Below are positions 30,352-38,901 of a stretch of DNA of 64,000 nucleotides, piece by piece. Source of the DNA: Crocinitomicaceae bacterium (lineage in GTDB: Bacteria; Bacteroidota; Bacteroidia; Flavobacteriales_D; Crocinitomicaceae). The position numbers and the translations under genes were made by a program. The DNA lies in the NCBI GenBank assembly GCA_024639405.1, contig JAHEIL010000017.1, forward strand, positions 40,252 through 104,251, given 5' to 3'. Position 1 is the stretch's first letter. Every line of letters begins with the position of its first letter. Under the pieces are notes generated by a model. That model searched no databases. It was not told where the DNA came from and saw only the letters and a program-made list of their open reading frames with translations.

Positions 30352-30819
30352 ATGAAAATATTAATGGTTTGTTTGGGTAACATTTGCAGATCGCCTCTTG
30401 CGGAAGGAATTTTACGTCAAAAATCAATTGAAAATCAATTGAACATAGCAATTGATTCTGCCGGTACAATCGGTATTCATGCTGGAGAACAGCCCGATAA
30501 ACGCATGCAAGCAACTGCATTGAAATTCGGTATCGATTTATCCAATTTACGTTCAAGACAAGTTTCATTGGCTGACTTTCAAAACTTTGATCGCATTTAT
30601 GCAATGGACGAATCCAACTTTAAAGACCTTCTCAAATTAGCTAAAAACGATCAAGAAAAAGCGAAAGTTCGTTTATTATTAGACGAAAATCCTTTGAATA
30701 GCCTTAAAAATGTTCCTGACCCATATTATGGAGGTCAAGAAGGATTTGAACAAGTCTATTTTTTGTTGGAAGAAACAATTAATCATTTAATAAATAATTT
30801 AAAACATGACAAACGGTAA
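30352..30819 (+). CDS. Low-molecular-weight protein-tyrosine phosphatase
   Basis: 155 aa from the ATG at 30352. The P-loop CLGNICRS starts with nucleophile Cys7 and ends with Arg13 (CX5R), and the general acid is Asp123 in the VPDPYYGG motif, both placed as in the LMW-PTP family. Cytosolic; it dephosphorylates phosphotyrosine in proteins, in some bacteria linked to polysaccharide export kinases. No tyrosine kinase gene is next to it. It overlaps the downstream methyltransferase gene by 14 nt. Confidence 0.92.
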   Translation: MKILMVCLGNICRSPLAEGILRQKSIENQLNIAIDSAGTIGIHAGEQPDKRMQATALKFGIDLSNLRSRQVSLADFQNFDRIYAMDESNFKDLLKLAKNDQEKAKVRLLLDENPLNSLKNVPDPYYGGQEGFEQVYFLLEETINHLINNLKHDKR

Positions 30820-31522
30820 AATTTACTTAATCCCAAATACCTTAGGTGGTGAATCTACAAAAGATATCATTCCTCAAGAAGTTGCTGAATTAGCAACTAG
30901 CTTAAGAATTTTTGCCGTTGAAGATGTTAAATCTGCTAGAAGATTGTTGCGTAAAATTGACCGAGAATTCCCTATAGATGATTGTCAATTTTTTGAATTG
31001 AATAAACGAACACCGATCGAAGAATTACATAAAATATTACGTGCCCTTTCACCTGAAAAAAGTATTGGAGTAATTTCTGAAGCTGGTTGTCCAGGTGTTG
31101 CAGATCCTGGAGCTGAATTAGTAGCTTTGGCACAACAACGCAAAATTGAAGTGGTTCCTTTAGTTGGACCATCTTCTATTCTATTAGCATTAATGGGAAG
31201 TGGATTCTCCGGACAAAATTTTGCATTTCATGGATATTTACCTAAAGAACGTAAAGACAGGATTAAAAAATTAAAAGATTTCGAAGGCGATTCGAGAAGA
31301 AATGGAACGACACATATATTTATGGACACACCATTTAGAAACATGAACGTATTGGATGATTTATTAAATGAATTAGCAGATCCGACAATGGTTTGTATTG
31401 CTTCTAATATAACACTCCCAGATGCTTCAATAAAAACGATGTCAGTCAAAAACTGGCGTGACGAAGCATATGATTTAGCTAAAATACCTACAATGTTTTT
31501 GATTGGAACAAGTCAGGTTTAA
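30806..31522 (+). CDS. RsmI-like SAM-dependent methyltransferase (tetrapyrrole methylase fold)
   Basis: 238 aa. The opening GKIYLIPNTLGGE, the central ISEAGCPGVADPGAELV and VPLVGPSSILLALMGSGFSGQNFAFHGYLP are characteristic of the RsmI/TP-methylase superfamily, which 2'-O-methylates C1402 of 16S rRNA in E. coli. The protein is shorter than canonical RsmI (about 280 aa) and its C-terminus is different. It belongs to a second, shorter Bacteroidota group whose target I cannot state. Translation is likely coupled to the phosphatase through the 14-nt overlap. Confidence 0.8.
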   Translation: MTNGKIYLIPNTLGGESTKDIIPQEVAELATSLRIFAVEDVKSARRLLRKIDREFPIDDCQFFELNKRTPIEELHKILRALSPEKSIGVISEAGCPGVADPGAELVALAQQRKIEVVPLVGPSSILLALMGSGFSGQNFAFHGYLPKERKDRIKKLKDFEGDSRRNGTTHIFMDTPFRNMNVLDDLLNELADPTMVCIASNITLPDASIKTMSVKNWRDEAYDLAKIPTMFLIGTSQV

Positions 31523-31539
31523 AATGGTGTTGGGATGAA

Positions 31540-31588
31540 AGTTTTTAGTTGAAAGAGTTAAATCAAACAACTCAAAACTAAAAAATAC
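31540..31588. terminator. Imperfect bidirectional terminator hairpin
   Basis: TTTTTAGTT and AACTAAAAA arms flank a smaller AGTT/AACT-type inner pairing, between the convergent genes ending at 31522 and 31606. The arms are A/T-rich, so the structure is weak. Confidence 0.45.
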
Positions 31589-31605
31589 AATCTTAAATTT
31601 AAAAC

Positions 31606-32385
31606 CTATTTTATCCCTCGACTTTTTTTAATCGCATCATACGCATCTTGAATGCTTTGGAATTTCTCCTTCGCTCCTTTCTGAAACTCTTCACCCATCT
31701 GAGCGACTTTATCAGGATGATATTTCACTGCCATTTGACGATAGGCTTTTTTAACTTCTTCATCTGTTGCTGCAGGTGTGATCTCTAAAACAAGGTAATC
31801 TGAGTCGGTATTTCGGTAAAACATGTTTTTCACACTCTCAAATTCAGAATTGGTTACACCAAGTGATTGCGCTATCGATTGAATAACATTCAATTCTGTA
31901 GGCGAAACATGTCCATCGGCTTTTGCAATCCCAAATAAATAATGCACCAATTGTATGCGTATTTCTGGTTGCATACGCATGCGAATATCTTGACATATTT
32001 GTTGCAATGGAATGTTACCTGAATCGATGAATCGTTTAAGTGTTTGAAGGTGTGAGCTATTAAATTGCGGACCAAATTGCTGACTAAAAAATGCCTTCAC
32101 GTAATCTAATTCTGCTTTTAAAACTTTTCCATCAGCTGTCATTACAGCTGCAGATAACGCCATTAACATCGTAGGAACATCATTGACAGAAGTTCGTTGT
32201 TGATAAAAACTGAATACATCTTCTGCTGAAAAACTTCTACCATCTTTTTCAGCATTTTGGCGTAATTTAGCCATTGTTGTTTGATAATTATCAACAAATG
32301 ATCCAACTACAAATCCTATAATAGCTGCAAAAAAACTGCGACCGAACAAAAAATATGCTCCAACCGCTATCACCCATTTAAACAA
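31606..32385 (-). CDS. DjlA-like membrane-anchored co-chaperone (TerB + J domain)
   Basis: 259 aa with a TTG start at 32385; the frame has no upstream start and an internal ATG would remove the membrane anchor. Residues 2-32 form a hydrophobic, glycine-rich N-terminal membrane segment. Residues about 65-185 are a TerB-like helical domain (ALSAAVMTADGKVLKAELDY). Residues about 195-259 are a J domain with HPD in MAVKYHPDKVA. This is the domain order of DjlA, which stimulates DnaK at the inner membrane. It lies downstream of htpG on the same strand, but a terminator separates them. Confidence 0.85.
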   Translation of the reverse strand: MFKWVIAVGAYFLFGRSFFAAIIGFVVGSFVDNYQTTMAKLRQNAEKDGRSFSAEDVFSFYQQRTSVNDVPTMLMALSAAVMTADGKVLKAELDYVKAFFSQQFGPQFNSSHLQTLKRFIDSGNIPLQQICQDIRMRMQPEIRIQLVHYLFGIAKADGHVSPTELNVIQSIAQSLGVTNSEFESVKNMFYRNTDSDYLVLEITPAATDEEVKKAYRQMAVKYHPDKVAQMGEEFQKGAKEKFQSIQDAYDAIKKSRGIK

Positions 32386-32403
32386 ATTGCACGATTTAAA
32401 TTA

Positions 32404-32434
32404 TAAAAAAAAGAGTGCTCTTTCGAACACTCTT
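32404..32434 (-). terminator. Terminator of htpG
   Basis: Stem AAGAGTG (32411-32417) with CACTCTT (32428-32434), followed on the minus strand by a T-run (complement of the A-run 32404-32412). Confidence 0.75.
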
Positions 32435-32450
32435 CAAAATTAAAAAAATT

Positions 32451-34340
32451 TTATTCAACTAAAGCTGTTGTACGCTCAATAAATTCATTCAACGCTGCAC
32501 CTTTTAACATTCCTTGCGAAAGCAATGCTAAATCAGTTAATTGTTTAACGAATTCAACCTGTGCAGCTTCCTCTTTCTGAAGCAATGAACCAATTTTTGC
32601 ATGATTTCCATTAACTGCAACTGTGTACATTTCAGGAAATGCACCCATAAATCCTGCTCCTCCAATTTTTTGTTGCTCCATCATTCTTCGAATAAATTCT
32701 GGCTGTGTAATAATTATTGGCGCATCATCAGCACTCATGCTTTCAAATTGAACTTTGAATTTATCTTTACTCAAAACTTTTTCAAAAACTGGTTGCAATT
32801 TCTCTTCCTCTTCTTTCGATAATTTTGAAGGAATCTCGTCTGTTTTTTGAATCAATTTATCTAATGTATCAGCGTCCACACGAGCAAAAGAACAATTCTC
32901 AAACGACTGTTCCATCAATGATATCCAATGTGGTGCTAAAGGTCCATCGATGTGCAAAACTTCGTAACCACGATCGTTTGCCTTTTTAATAAATGAATAT
33001 TGTTCTTCAGGATTATTCGTGTATAAAAACACTACTTTTCCGTCTTTATTCGTTTGCAATGGGGCCACTTTCTCTTTGAACTCTTCCACAGTAAAGAAAC
33101 CACCTTTCGTATCTTTTAATAAAGTGAAAGTTTTCGCTTTATCAGCAAATTTTTCATCTGAAAGAGATCCATATTGAACAAATATTTGCAAATCGTCCCA
33201 TTTTTCTTCAAAATCTTTGCGGTCATTTTTATACATTTCCGCTAATTTATCTGCTACTTTTTTAGTGATATGTGCCGAAATTTTCTTCACATTTCCATCA
33301 CTTTGCAAATAAGAACGAGAAACATTTAATGGAATATCTGGTGAATCAATTACACCATGTAATAAAGTTAAAAATTCAGGTACAATCTCCGCAACACTAT
33401 CCGTGATAAAAACTTGATTCGAATACAAGTTAATTTTATTGCGTTGAACTTCAACATTTTCTTTAATTTTTGGGAAATATAAAATACCTGTTAAATTAAA
33501 TGGGTAATCAACATTTAAATGTATATGGAACAATGGACTATCAAAACTTGCTGGATACAATTCTCTGTAAAACGCATCGTAATCATCTTTTGATAAATCA
33601 ACTGGCGCCTTTGTCCAAGCAGGTGAAACATTGTTAACTTGATTTTCAACTTCTATTGCAACTCGTTTTACTTTTCCATTTTCATCCTTTTCACCTTCAG
33701 GAGAATCAATGTATTCAGTTTTAGTGCCAAAAACTACTGGAATTGGTAAAAACTTACAATATTTCGTTAAAATTTCATCAATTTTTGATTTCTCTAAAAA
33801 TTCTAAAGCATCCTCAGCTATGAACAAAACAATATCAGTACCGCGTGTTTCTTTTTCAATATCTGTTATTGTATATTCTGGAGAACCATTGCTTTCCCAT
33901 TGCACAGCTTGTGAACCTTCATGACGAGAAAGTGTTTGAATTTGAACACGTTCAGCAACCATAAATGCTGAATAAAAACCTAATCCAAAATGACCGATAA
34001 TTTGCTCTGCACCTTCTTTACCTTGATACATTTGAACAAATTCTTCTGCACCTGAAAATGCAATTTGATTGATGTATTTGTCGATTTCATCAGCTGTCAT
34101 TCCTATCCCATTGTCTCGAATAGTTAATGTTTTAGCAACTTTGTCTAGAATCACTTCTACTTTTAAATCACCTAATTCGCCTTTGTATTCTCCGTTATTT
34201 GTAAGTACTTTTAACTTTTGTGATGCATCAACAGCATTCGAAACCAATTCACGTAAAAAGATTTCATGGTCTGAATACAAGAATTTCTTAATAATTGGAA
34301 AAATGTTTTCCGTTTGCACGTTAATTTGACCTGTTCTCAT
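32451..34340 (-). CDS. htpG: Hsp90-family molecular chaperone HtpG
   Basis: 629 aa. The N-terminal GHKL ATPase has ELVSNAVDAS (ATP/Mg-binding Asn), DNGIGMT and QIIGHFGLGFYSAFMVA. The middle domain follows (GVIDSPDIPLNVSRSYLQ), then the C-terminal dimerisation domain, with no MEEVD tail, as expected for bacteria. Cytosolic, ATP-driven client remodelling with DnaK. A J-domain co-chaperone gene lies immediately downstream. The promoter region carries a sigma-54-like element (see findings). Confidence 0.97.
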   Translation of the reverse strand: MRTGQINVQTENIFPIIKKFLYSDHEIFLRELVSNAVDASQKLKVLTNNGEYKGELGDLKVEVILDKVAKTLTIRDNGIGMTADEIDKYINQIAFSGAEEFVQMYQGKEGAEQIIGHFGLGFYSAFMVAERVQIQTLSRHEGSQAVQWESNGSPEYTITDIEKETRGTDIVLFIAEDALEFLEKSKIDEILTKYCKFLPIPVVFGTKTEYIDSPEGEKDENGKVKRVAIEVENQVNNVSPAWTKAPVDLSKDDYDAFYRELYPASFDSPLFHIHLNVDYPFNLTGILYFPKIKENVEVQRNKINLYSNQVFITDSVAEIVPEFLTLLHGVIDSPDIPLNVSRSYLQSDGNVKKISAHITKKVADKLAEMYKNDRKDFEEKWDDLQIFVQYGSLSDEKFADKAKTFTLLKDTKGGFFTVEEFKEKVAPLQTNKDGKVVFLYTNNPEEQYSFIKKANDRGYEVLHIDGPLAPHWISLMEQSFENCSFARVDADTLDKLIQKTDEIPSKLSKEEEEKLQPVFEKVLSKDKFKVQFESMSADDAPIIITQPEFIRRMMEQQKIGGAGFMGAFPEMYTVAVNGNHAKIGSLLQKEEAAQVEFVKQLTDLALLSQGMLKGAALNEFIERTTALVE

Positions 34341-34460
34341 AATATTTAACTTTTTATACGTTGTTTGTATTCATTTGTCAATCATTGTGCCAGCTGTTTT
34401 TTTCTGCCAAAGTGTCTAAAATAACGTCAAATTGACTTAGTAATTTCAATTATTAATCCT

Positions 34461-34468
34461 TAATTTTG
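34461..34468 (+). promoter_or_regulatory. -7 promoter box of the polytopic membrane protein gene
   Basis: TAATTTTG matches TAnnTTTG 15 nt before the GTG at 34484. The nearest TTG (34432-34434) is 26 nt away, long for this promoter class. Confidence 0.5.
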
Positions 34469-34483
34469 CAAAAAAAATAACCT

Positions 34484-35956
34484 GTGATTTATACAATCAT
34501 TTTCTTTTTAGTGCTTTTAGGGTTAGTTAGGTACAGTCGATTTTTTCAACTAATTGATTTACCAAACTATACATTACCATTAGCCTTTATTCTTAAGTTT
34601 TTTATTGGTTTTTTATTTAATATAATTCACGAATACACTTACGGTTTTGGCGACTTAAGTCATGACGGATCTGTTTTTATGTTTGAAGCCAGTCAATTAA
34701 ATGCCGTTTTTTACAAAAATCCTACAGCTTATTTTAAATTTTTAGTTGGAATTGATGATACCGCGAAATCAGTTATGACATATATGCCAAAAACAGTTTA
34801 TTGGTCTGCTGGAGATTTAACATTAATCAATGACAACAAAAATGTAATACGGATTCACAGCATCATACAATTCTTCTCTTTCAACCAGATTTACATTCAT
34901 GTAAGTATTTTTTGTGTATTTTCAATATACGGTGTTAAAAATTTAGTTGAAGCTTTTAAAAAAAATGTTTCGCTACCTGTAAAAACATTATTTTGGTTTT
35001 TATTTATTATTCCAAGCACCTTGTTTTGGACTTCTAGTATTTTAAAAGAACCCTTATTATTTTTAGGATTTAGTCTTTTAATTAAAGGGATTTTAAATGA
35101 AGATAAAACTTGGAAAAAAATTACAACGATTGGAATAGGAACACTTCTCTTAATTGGATTCAAACCCTACATTTTAGTTTGTATAATAATTGCATTAACT
35201 GCATGGGCTATTTATCGCTTTATTTTTAATTATAGATTCGTTTTCACGTTCATTTCAAGTATTGCTTTATTAGTGGTTTTTGGGAGCGTATTTTCCAATC
35301 AACGAGCTACAGTTGTCAATTATTTAACACGTAAACAATTTGATTTTGTGAATGTTGGCAAAGGTGGGTTGCATGTTCAAGCAGATACTTGTTTTTATTA
35401 TTTCCAGCCTTTTCAATATGAAAATCTAAGTATCCAGAAAGATGTTGTTCTTTTAAAACCTTGTGATGCTTATGTGATGCGATTTGGAAGTACACAAAGA
35501 CCAAAAAAAGTTCATTTAATTCCAACTGGAGAACATTGGAAAATACACTATTACACAAAAGGTTGTTTGAGTTTTATTGAAACAACACCGATCAATAATT
35601 CGGCACTTCAATTAATTAAAAACATTCCAGAAGCATTAACCAATTCCATTTTAAGACCTTTTCCAACTGATCATGGAAGTTATCTTATTTGGCTTTCAAT
35701 CTTTGAAACATGGGCAATTTTATACTTTATGATTCTATCGTTTATCAAAAGACGCAGTTTATCATATAAAAATAAAGGTTTGGCTTTTGCACTAGGTATT
35801 TTTGCACTTTCGTTGTTTCTGTTAATTGGTTTCACAACTCCTGTTTTAGGTGCAATGGTTCGTTACAGATTTCCGGCGCAACTTGCCTTAATCTTAATTG
35901 GAATTATAATTATTGATACAAAAAAAATAAAATCATGGAAAACGTTGTTCTTATAA
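34484..35956 (+). CDS. Polytopic membrane protein of unknown function
   Basis: 490 aa starting at GTG; an in-frame TAA lies two codons upstream, so no earlier start is possible. About nine or ten hydrophobic helices are visible (e.g. residues 1-13, 28-45, 130-150, 165-185, 215-235, 250-268 and three near the C-terminus). A hydrophilic loop lies at about 275-375, rich in short strands. A conserved-looking PSTLFWTSSILKEP segment after the fourth helix resembles motifs in Bacteroidota membrane proteins annotated as possible polysaccharide polymerases or GT-C-like enzymes, but I do not recognise the family. Its last 22 nt overlap the following SDR gene. Confidence 0.7.
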   Translation: MIYTIIFFLVLLGLVRYSRFFQLIDLPNYTLPLAFILKFFIGFLFNIIHEYTYGFGDLSHDGSVFMFEASQLNAVFYKNPTAYFKFLVGIDDTAKSVMTYMPKTVYWSAGDLTLINDNKNVIRIHSIIQFFSFNQIYIHVSIFCVFSIYGVKNLVEAFKKNVSLPVKTLFWFLFIIPSTLFWTSSILKEPLLFLGFSLLIKGILNEDKTWKKITTIGIGTLLLIGFKPYILVCIIIALTAWAIYRFIFNYRFVFTFISSIALLVVFGSVFSNQRATVVNYLTRKQFDFVNVGKGGLHVQADTCFYYFQPFQYENLSIQKDVVLLKPCDAYVMRFGSTQRPKKVHLIPTGEHWKIHYYTKGCLSFIETTPINNSALQLIKNIPEALTNSILRPFPTDHGSYLIWLSIFETWAILYFMILSFIKRRSLSYKNKGLAFALGIFALSLFLLIGFTTPVLGAMVRYRFPAQLALILIGIIIIDTKKIKSWKTLFL

Positions 35957-36699
35957 CTGGTGCTACTGCTGGATTTGGAGAAGCATGCGCACATATTTTT
36001 GCTAAAAATGGATGGAATTTAATCTTAACAGGAAGAAGAAATGAACGTTTAGTTGCATTAAAAAAGCAACTTATTGAAAAACATGGAATTGAAGTTTGTA
36101 CTTTAAATTTTGATGTGCGTGTAGAGAAAGATGTAATAGATGCAATTGATTCCATTCCTTCAGATTTTAATCATGGACTTAAAATTTTAATCAACAATGC
36201 TGGACTAGCAGTTGGAAGAGGTCCAATTCAAGACGGTTTATCTGACGATTGGAACAGAATGATTGATACTAACATCAAAGGATTGTTGTATGTTTCTAAA
36301 GCTGTAATTCCGCTATTAATAGCCAATAAAAATGGCCATATTTTCAACCTTGGAAGCATTGCTGGTAAAGAAGTATATCCAGGTGGAAATGTTTATTGTG
36401 CTTCCAAACATGCAGTTGATGCGTTATCCAAAGCAATGAGAATGGATTTAGTTGAACATGGAATTAAAGTAACGAACATTGCACCAGGTGCGGCAGAGAC
36501 AGAATTCTCCCTCGTTCGTTTCAAAGGTAACGAAGCAACTGCTCAAAGTGTTTATGAAGGATTTGATCCTTTAATGGCAAAAGACATTGCTGAAACCATC
36601 TATTTTGTTGCAACTCGACCAACGCATGTAACAATTAATGATTTGGTAATTATGCCAACCGCTCAAGCTTCAGCAACGATTCTTCATAAAAAGGCATAA
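35935..36699 (+). CDS. Short-chain dehydrogenase/reductase, YdfG-like
   Basis: 254 aa. Nucleotide-binding motif TGATAGFG near the N-terminus, GRRNERL suggesting NADP preference, NNAG motif, catalytic Ser141 (LGSIAGKE) and Tyr154-x3-Lys158 (YCASK). The sequence style (LAVGRGPIQDG, APGAAETEFSLVRFKG) is that of YdfG, an NADP-dependent 3-hydroxy acid/serine dehydrogenase of broad specificity. It overlaps the upstream membrane-protein gene by 22 nt and is probably co-transcribed with it. Confidence 0.9.
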   Translation: MENVVLITGATAGFGEACAHIFAKNGWNLILTGRRNERLVALKKQLIEKHGIEVCTLNFDVRVEKDVIDAIDSIPSDFNHGLKILINNAGLAVGRGPIQDGLSDDWNRMIDTNIKGLLYVSKAVIPLLIANKNGHIFNLGSIAGKEVYPGGNVYCASKHAVDALSKAMRMDLVEHGIKVTNIAPGAAETEFSLVRFKGNEATAQSVYEGFDPLMAKDIAETIYFVATRPTHVTINDLVIMPTAQASATILHKKA

Positions 36700-36722
36700 A
36701 AAAAGGAGACTAAAGCCTCCTT
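36699..36722. terminator. Terminator between the SDR and DUF1573 genes
   Basis: Stem AAGGAG (36703-36708) with CTCCTT (36717-36722). The A-run upstream gives a strong T-run on the minus strand, so it mainly serves the minus-strand DUF1573 gene. Confidence 0.65.
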
Positions 36723-36742
36723 CCTTTAAACTAAAAAGTTTA

Positions 36743-37162
36743 TTAATTAGTTTTTGTATCTTGTGATAAAACAGTTCCACGGATAGTTAATACAATTGGT
36801 TCAGAAACATTTGAAGTAACTGTAATTGTTTTCGTGAAATTACCAACTCTTTTGGTATCGTATTTTACAGAAATAACTGATTTTTTACCTGGTTTAACAG
36901 GTTCTTCTGGCTTGTTAGCTGTTGTACAACCACATGAAGTTTGAACACCTTGAATTAATGCTGGCGTTTTACCTTCATTTTTAAATTCAAATGAAAATGT
37001 TTCATCAGATCCATAAGGAATGTTTTCTCGAACGATTTCCATTTGAGTAAACTTAATCCCTTTCTTTTGTTTTGCCACTTCTTTTTTGGCTGCTTTTGGA
37101 GCTTCTTGAGCATTTACTTGCGCTGCAAACACAAATGCCAATGTAAATAAAATGTATTTCAT
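36743..37162 (-). CDS. Secreted DUF1573-family protein
   Basis: 139 aa. Signal peptide MKYILFTLAFVFAAQVNAQ, a Lys/Ala-rich linker (about 20-36), then an Ig-like DUF1573 module with the hallmark TSCGCTTANKP and KPGKKSVISVKYDTKRVGNF. DUF1573 proteins are abundant in Bacteroidota envelopes; their function is unknown. Monocistronic with its own terminator. Confidence 0.88.
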   Translation of the reverse strand: MKYILFTLAFVFAAQVNAQEAPKAAKKEVAKQKKGIKFTQMEIVRENIPYGSDETFSFEFKNEGKTPALIQGVQTSCGCTTANKPEEPVKPGKKSVISVKYDTKRVGNFTKTITVTSNVSEPIVLTIRGTVLSQDTKTN

Positions 37163-37230
37163 AGTTTTTCTTTTTTACAAGATTAATGTATTTCTTTCTT
37201 TAAATGTAAGATTTAACAAAAAATTTAGAA

Positions 37231-37851
37231 TTATTTTTTAGAATTTAGCTCCAAATATAGCTCCATCAAATGTGCTAACGATGCATATGTATTGCTATAA
37301 AACAGAGTCAAATCAGATAAATCAAACCATTCAATTGCTGTAATTCCTTCTTCCAGTTGAGGTTGTATCAATGAATCATTTATTGAGATCATTTCAAACC
37401 AATGTGTAGTTTTTAAGACCAATTGTTTATTATAAATATACGTATGATAAGTACAACCAATCTTTTCACTTAATTGAGCAATTATTCCTGTTTCTTCTAC
37501 AACTTCTCTCAAAGCAGCTGCTTCAATTGTTTCACCAAAATCGACATGCCCTTTTGGCAAATCCCATTTTTCATTTCTAAAAATAACCGCAATTTTTGAA
37601 TCTTTAAGAACAATTCCTCCTGCTGCTGTTATTTTTTTATACTTACTAAACAAGCGATTAACTTCATATTCTATGGTAGAATTGTCATCAACAAGTAATT
37701 GTATCTCAGTAATATCTGAATCAATTTTTGATAATACAATTTCTAGATTTTCAATGCTTGAACAGTTAAAAAATGTACTATTCTTTTGAATATTATTTTC
37801 TTTTGTAAAGATTAACAATTGATTTTCTGTAAAAACTTTGTACATTTGCAT
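37231..37851 (-). CDS. Nudix hydrolase
   Basis: 206 aa from the ATG at 37851 (MQMYKVFTEN); an ATG at 37845 is equally possible, and the frame is open further up to 37908 inside pyrE. The Nudix box fits GX5EX7REUXEEXGU at residues 101-123 (GHVDFGETIE, REVVEETGI). The N-terminal 70 residues are a family-specific extension of unknown role. Substrates of such proteins range from NTP and dinucleoside polyphosphates to ADP-ribose; the substrate is unknown. Head-to-head with pyrE, with only one base between the two ATG codons. Confidence 0.88.
   Translation of the reverse strand: MQMYKVFTENQLLIFTKENNIQKNSTFFNCSSIENLEIVLSKIDSDITEIQLLVDDNSTIEYEVNRLFSKYKKITAAGGIVLKDSKIAVIFRNEKWDLPKGHVDFGETIEAAALREVVEETGIIAQLSEKIGCTYHTYIYNKQLVLKTTHWFEMISINDSLIQPQLEEGITAIEWFDLSDLTLFYSNTYASLAHLMELYLELNSKK
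37819..37848 (+). promoter_or_regulatory. Promoter of pyrE (TTG-N19-TACATTTG)
   Basis: TTG at 37819-37821 and -7 box TACATTTG at 37841-37848 with 19-nt spacing. The box ends 4 nt before the pyrE ATG at 37853 and lies inside the 5' coding sequence of the divergent Nudix gene. Confidence 0.7.
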
Positions 37852-37852
37852 T

Positions 37853-38494
37853 ATGATTTTGAACAACGATAAAGCCCTAAAAGTAGCAGAATTTTTATTA
37901 CAAATCAAAGCTGTAAAATTTCAACCAAACAATCCATTTGTTTGGGCATCTGGTTGGAATTCTCCAATTTATTGTGATAACCGTGTTACACTTTCATTTC
38001 CATCGATTCGAACATTTATTCGTCAGGCATATTCTGAAGCTGTTTTAGATTATTTTGGTAAGCCAGATGTAATAGCAGGTGTCGCTACTGGTGGAATTGC
38101 CCAAGGTGCGCTTGTTGCTCAAGAATTAGGCTTGCCATTTATCTACATCAGAAGCTCTGCAAAGGGACATGGTATGGGAAATCAAATAGAAGGAGCTTTT
38201 GAAAAGGGACAAAAAGTTGTTGTAATTGAAGATTTAATTTCTACTGGAGGTAGTAGTATCAAAGCGATTCAAGCATTAAAAGAAGCTGAATTAGATGTTA
38301 AGGGTTTAATTGCAATTTTTACTTACGGATTCAAAGTTGCTGATGAAAACTTTAAAAACGAAAATTGTCCATATGTAACGTTATCCAATTACGATTACAT
38401 GATTGAAGAAGCGTTAAACAAAGATTATATTTCTCCAAACGATGTTGATTCATTGCGTAAATGGAAAGATGCACCAGAAACTTGGAATAAATAA
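37853..38494 (+). CDS. pyrE: Orotate phosphoribosyltransferase
   Basis: 213 aa from the ATG at 37853 (MILNNDKALKVAEFLLQIKA). Orotate-contacting YCDNR near the N-terminus, the AGVATGGIAQGALVA loop, SSAKGHGMGNQIEG flexible loop, and the PRPP-binding motif VVVIEDLISTGGSS with Glu126-Asp127. It converts orotate plus PRPP to OMP in pyrimidine synthesis. A short downstream SRPBCC gene starts 6 nt after the stop. Confidence 0.96.
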   Translation: MILNNDKALKVAEFLLQIKAVKFQPNNPFVWASGWNSPIYCDNRVTLSFPSIRTFIRQAYSEAVLDYFGKPDVIAGVATGGIAQGALVAQELGLPFIYIRSSAKGHGMGNQIEGAFEKGQKVVVIEDLISTGGSSIKAIQALKEAELDVKGLIAIFTYGFKVADENFKNENCPYVTLSNYDYMIEEALNKDYISPNDVDSLRKWKDAPETWNK

Positions 38495-38499
38495 ATCCT

Positions 38500-38901
38500 A
38501 TGATTATTCAAAGTGAAATCGTTCAAGTTCCAGCAAAAAGTGATGAAGTACTTCATTTTTTAAAAAACACTGAAAACTTAATTCATTTATTACCAATAGA
38601 TCAAATTTCTGATTGGAAAGCCACTACAACAGAATGTTCTTTTAAAGTTCAAGGAGGAATCATGATTTCTTTGGTGCAAATTGCTTCAGAAGATCCTTTT
38701 GAACTCAAAATGAAATCCGGAGAAAAATCACCTTTTCCATTCACATTAACCATTCACACAAAAGCCATTAATGACTTGACAGAAGGTTATTTAGTTTTTG
38801 ATGGTGAATTGAATGTATTCTTAAAAATGTTGGCAGAAAAACCATTAACAGCTTTATTTAATATAATGTCCCAAAATTTAAAGCATTACTTTACAAAATA
38901 A
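38500..38901 (+). CDS. SRPBCC/START-like small protein
   Basis: 133 aa. The opening IIQSEIVQVPAKSDEVLHFL, a mid-region WKATTTECSFKVQG and a C-terminal long helix (LTALFNIMSQNLKHYF) follow the helix-grip pattern of SRPBCC proteins, which bind hydrophobic ligands. No function can be named. It follows pyrE by 5 nt and is likely in its operon. Its stop region overlaps the convergent birA by 11 nt. Confidence 0.75.
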   Translation: MIIQSEIVQVPAKSDEVLHFLKNTENLIHLLPIDQISDWKATTTECSFKVQGGIMISLVQIASEDPFELKMKSGEKSPFPFTLTIHTKAINDLTEGYLVFDGELNVFLKMLAEKPLTALFNIMSQNLKHYFTK

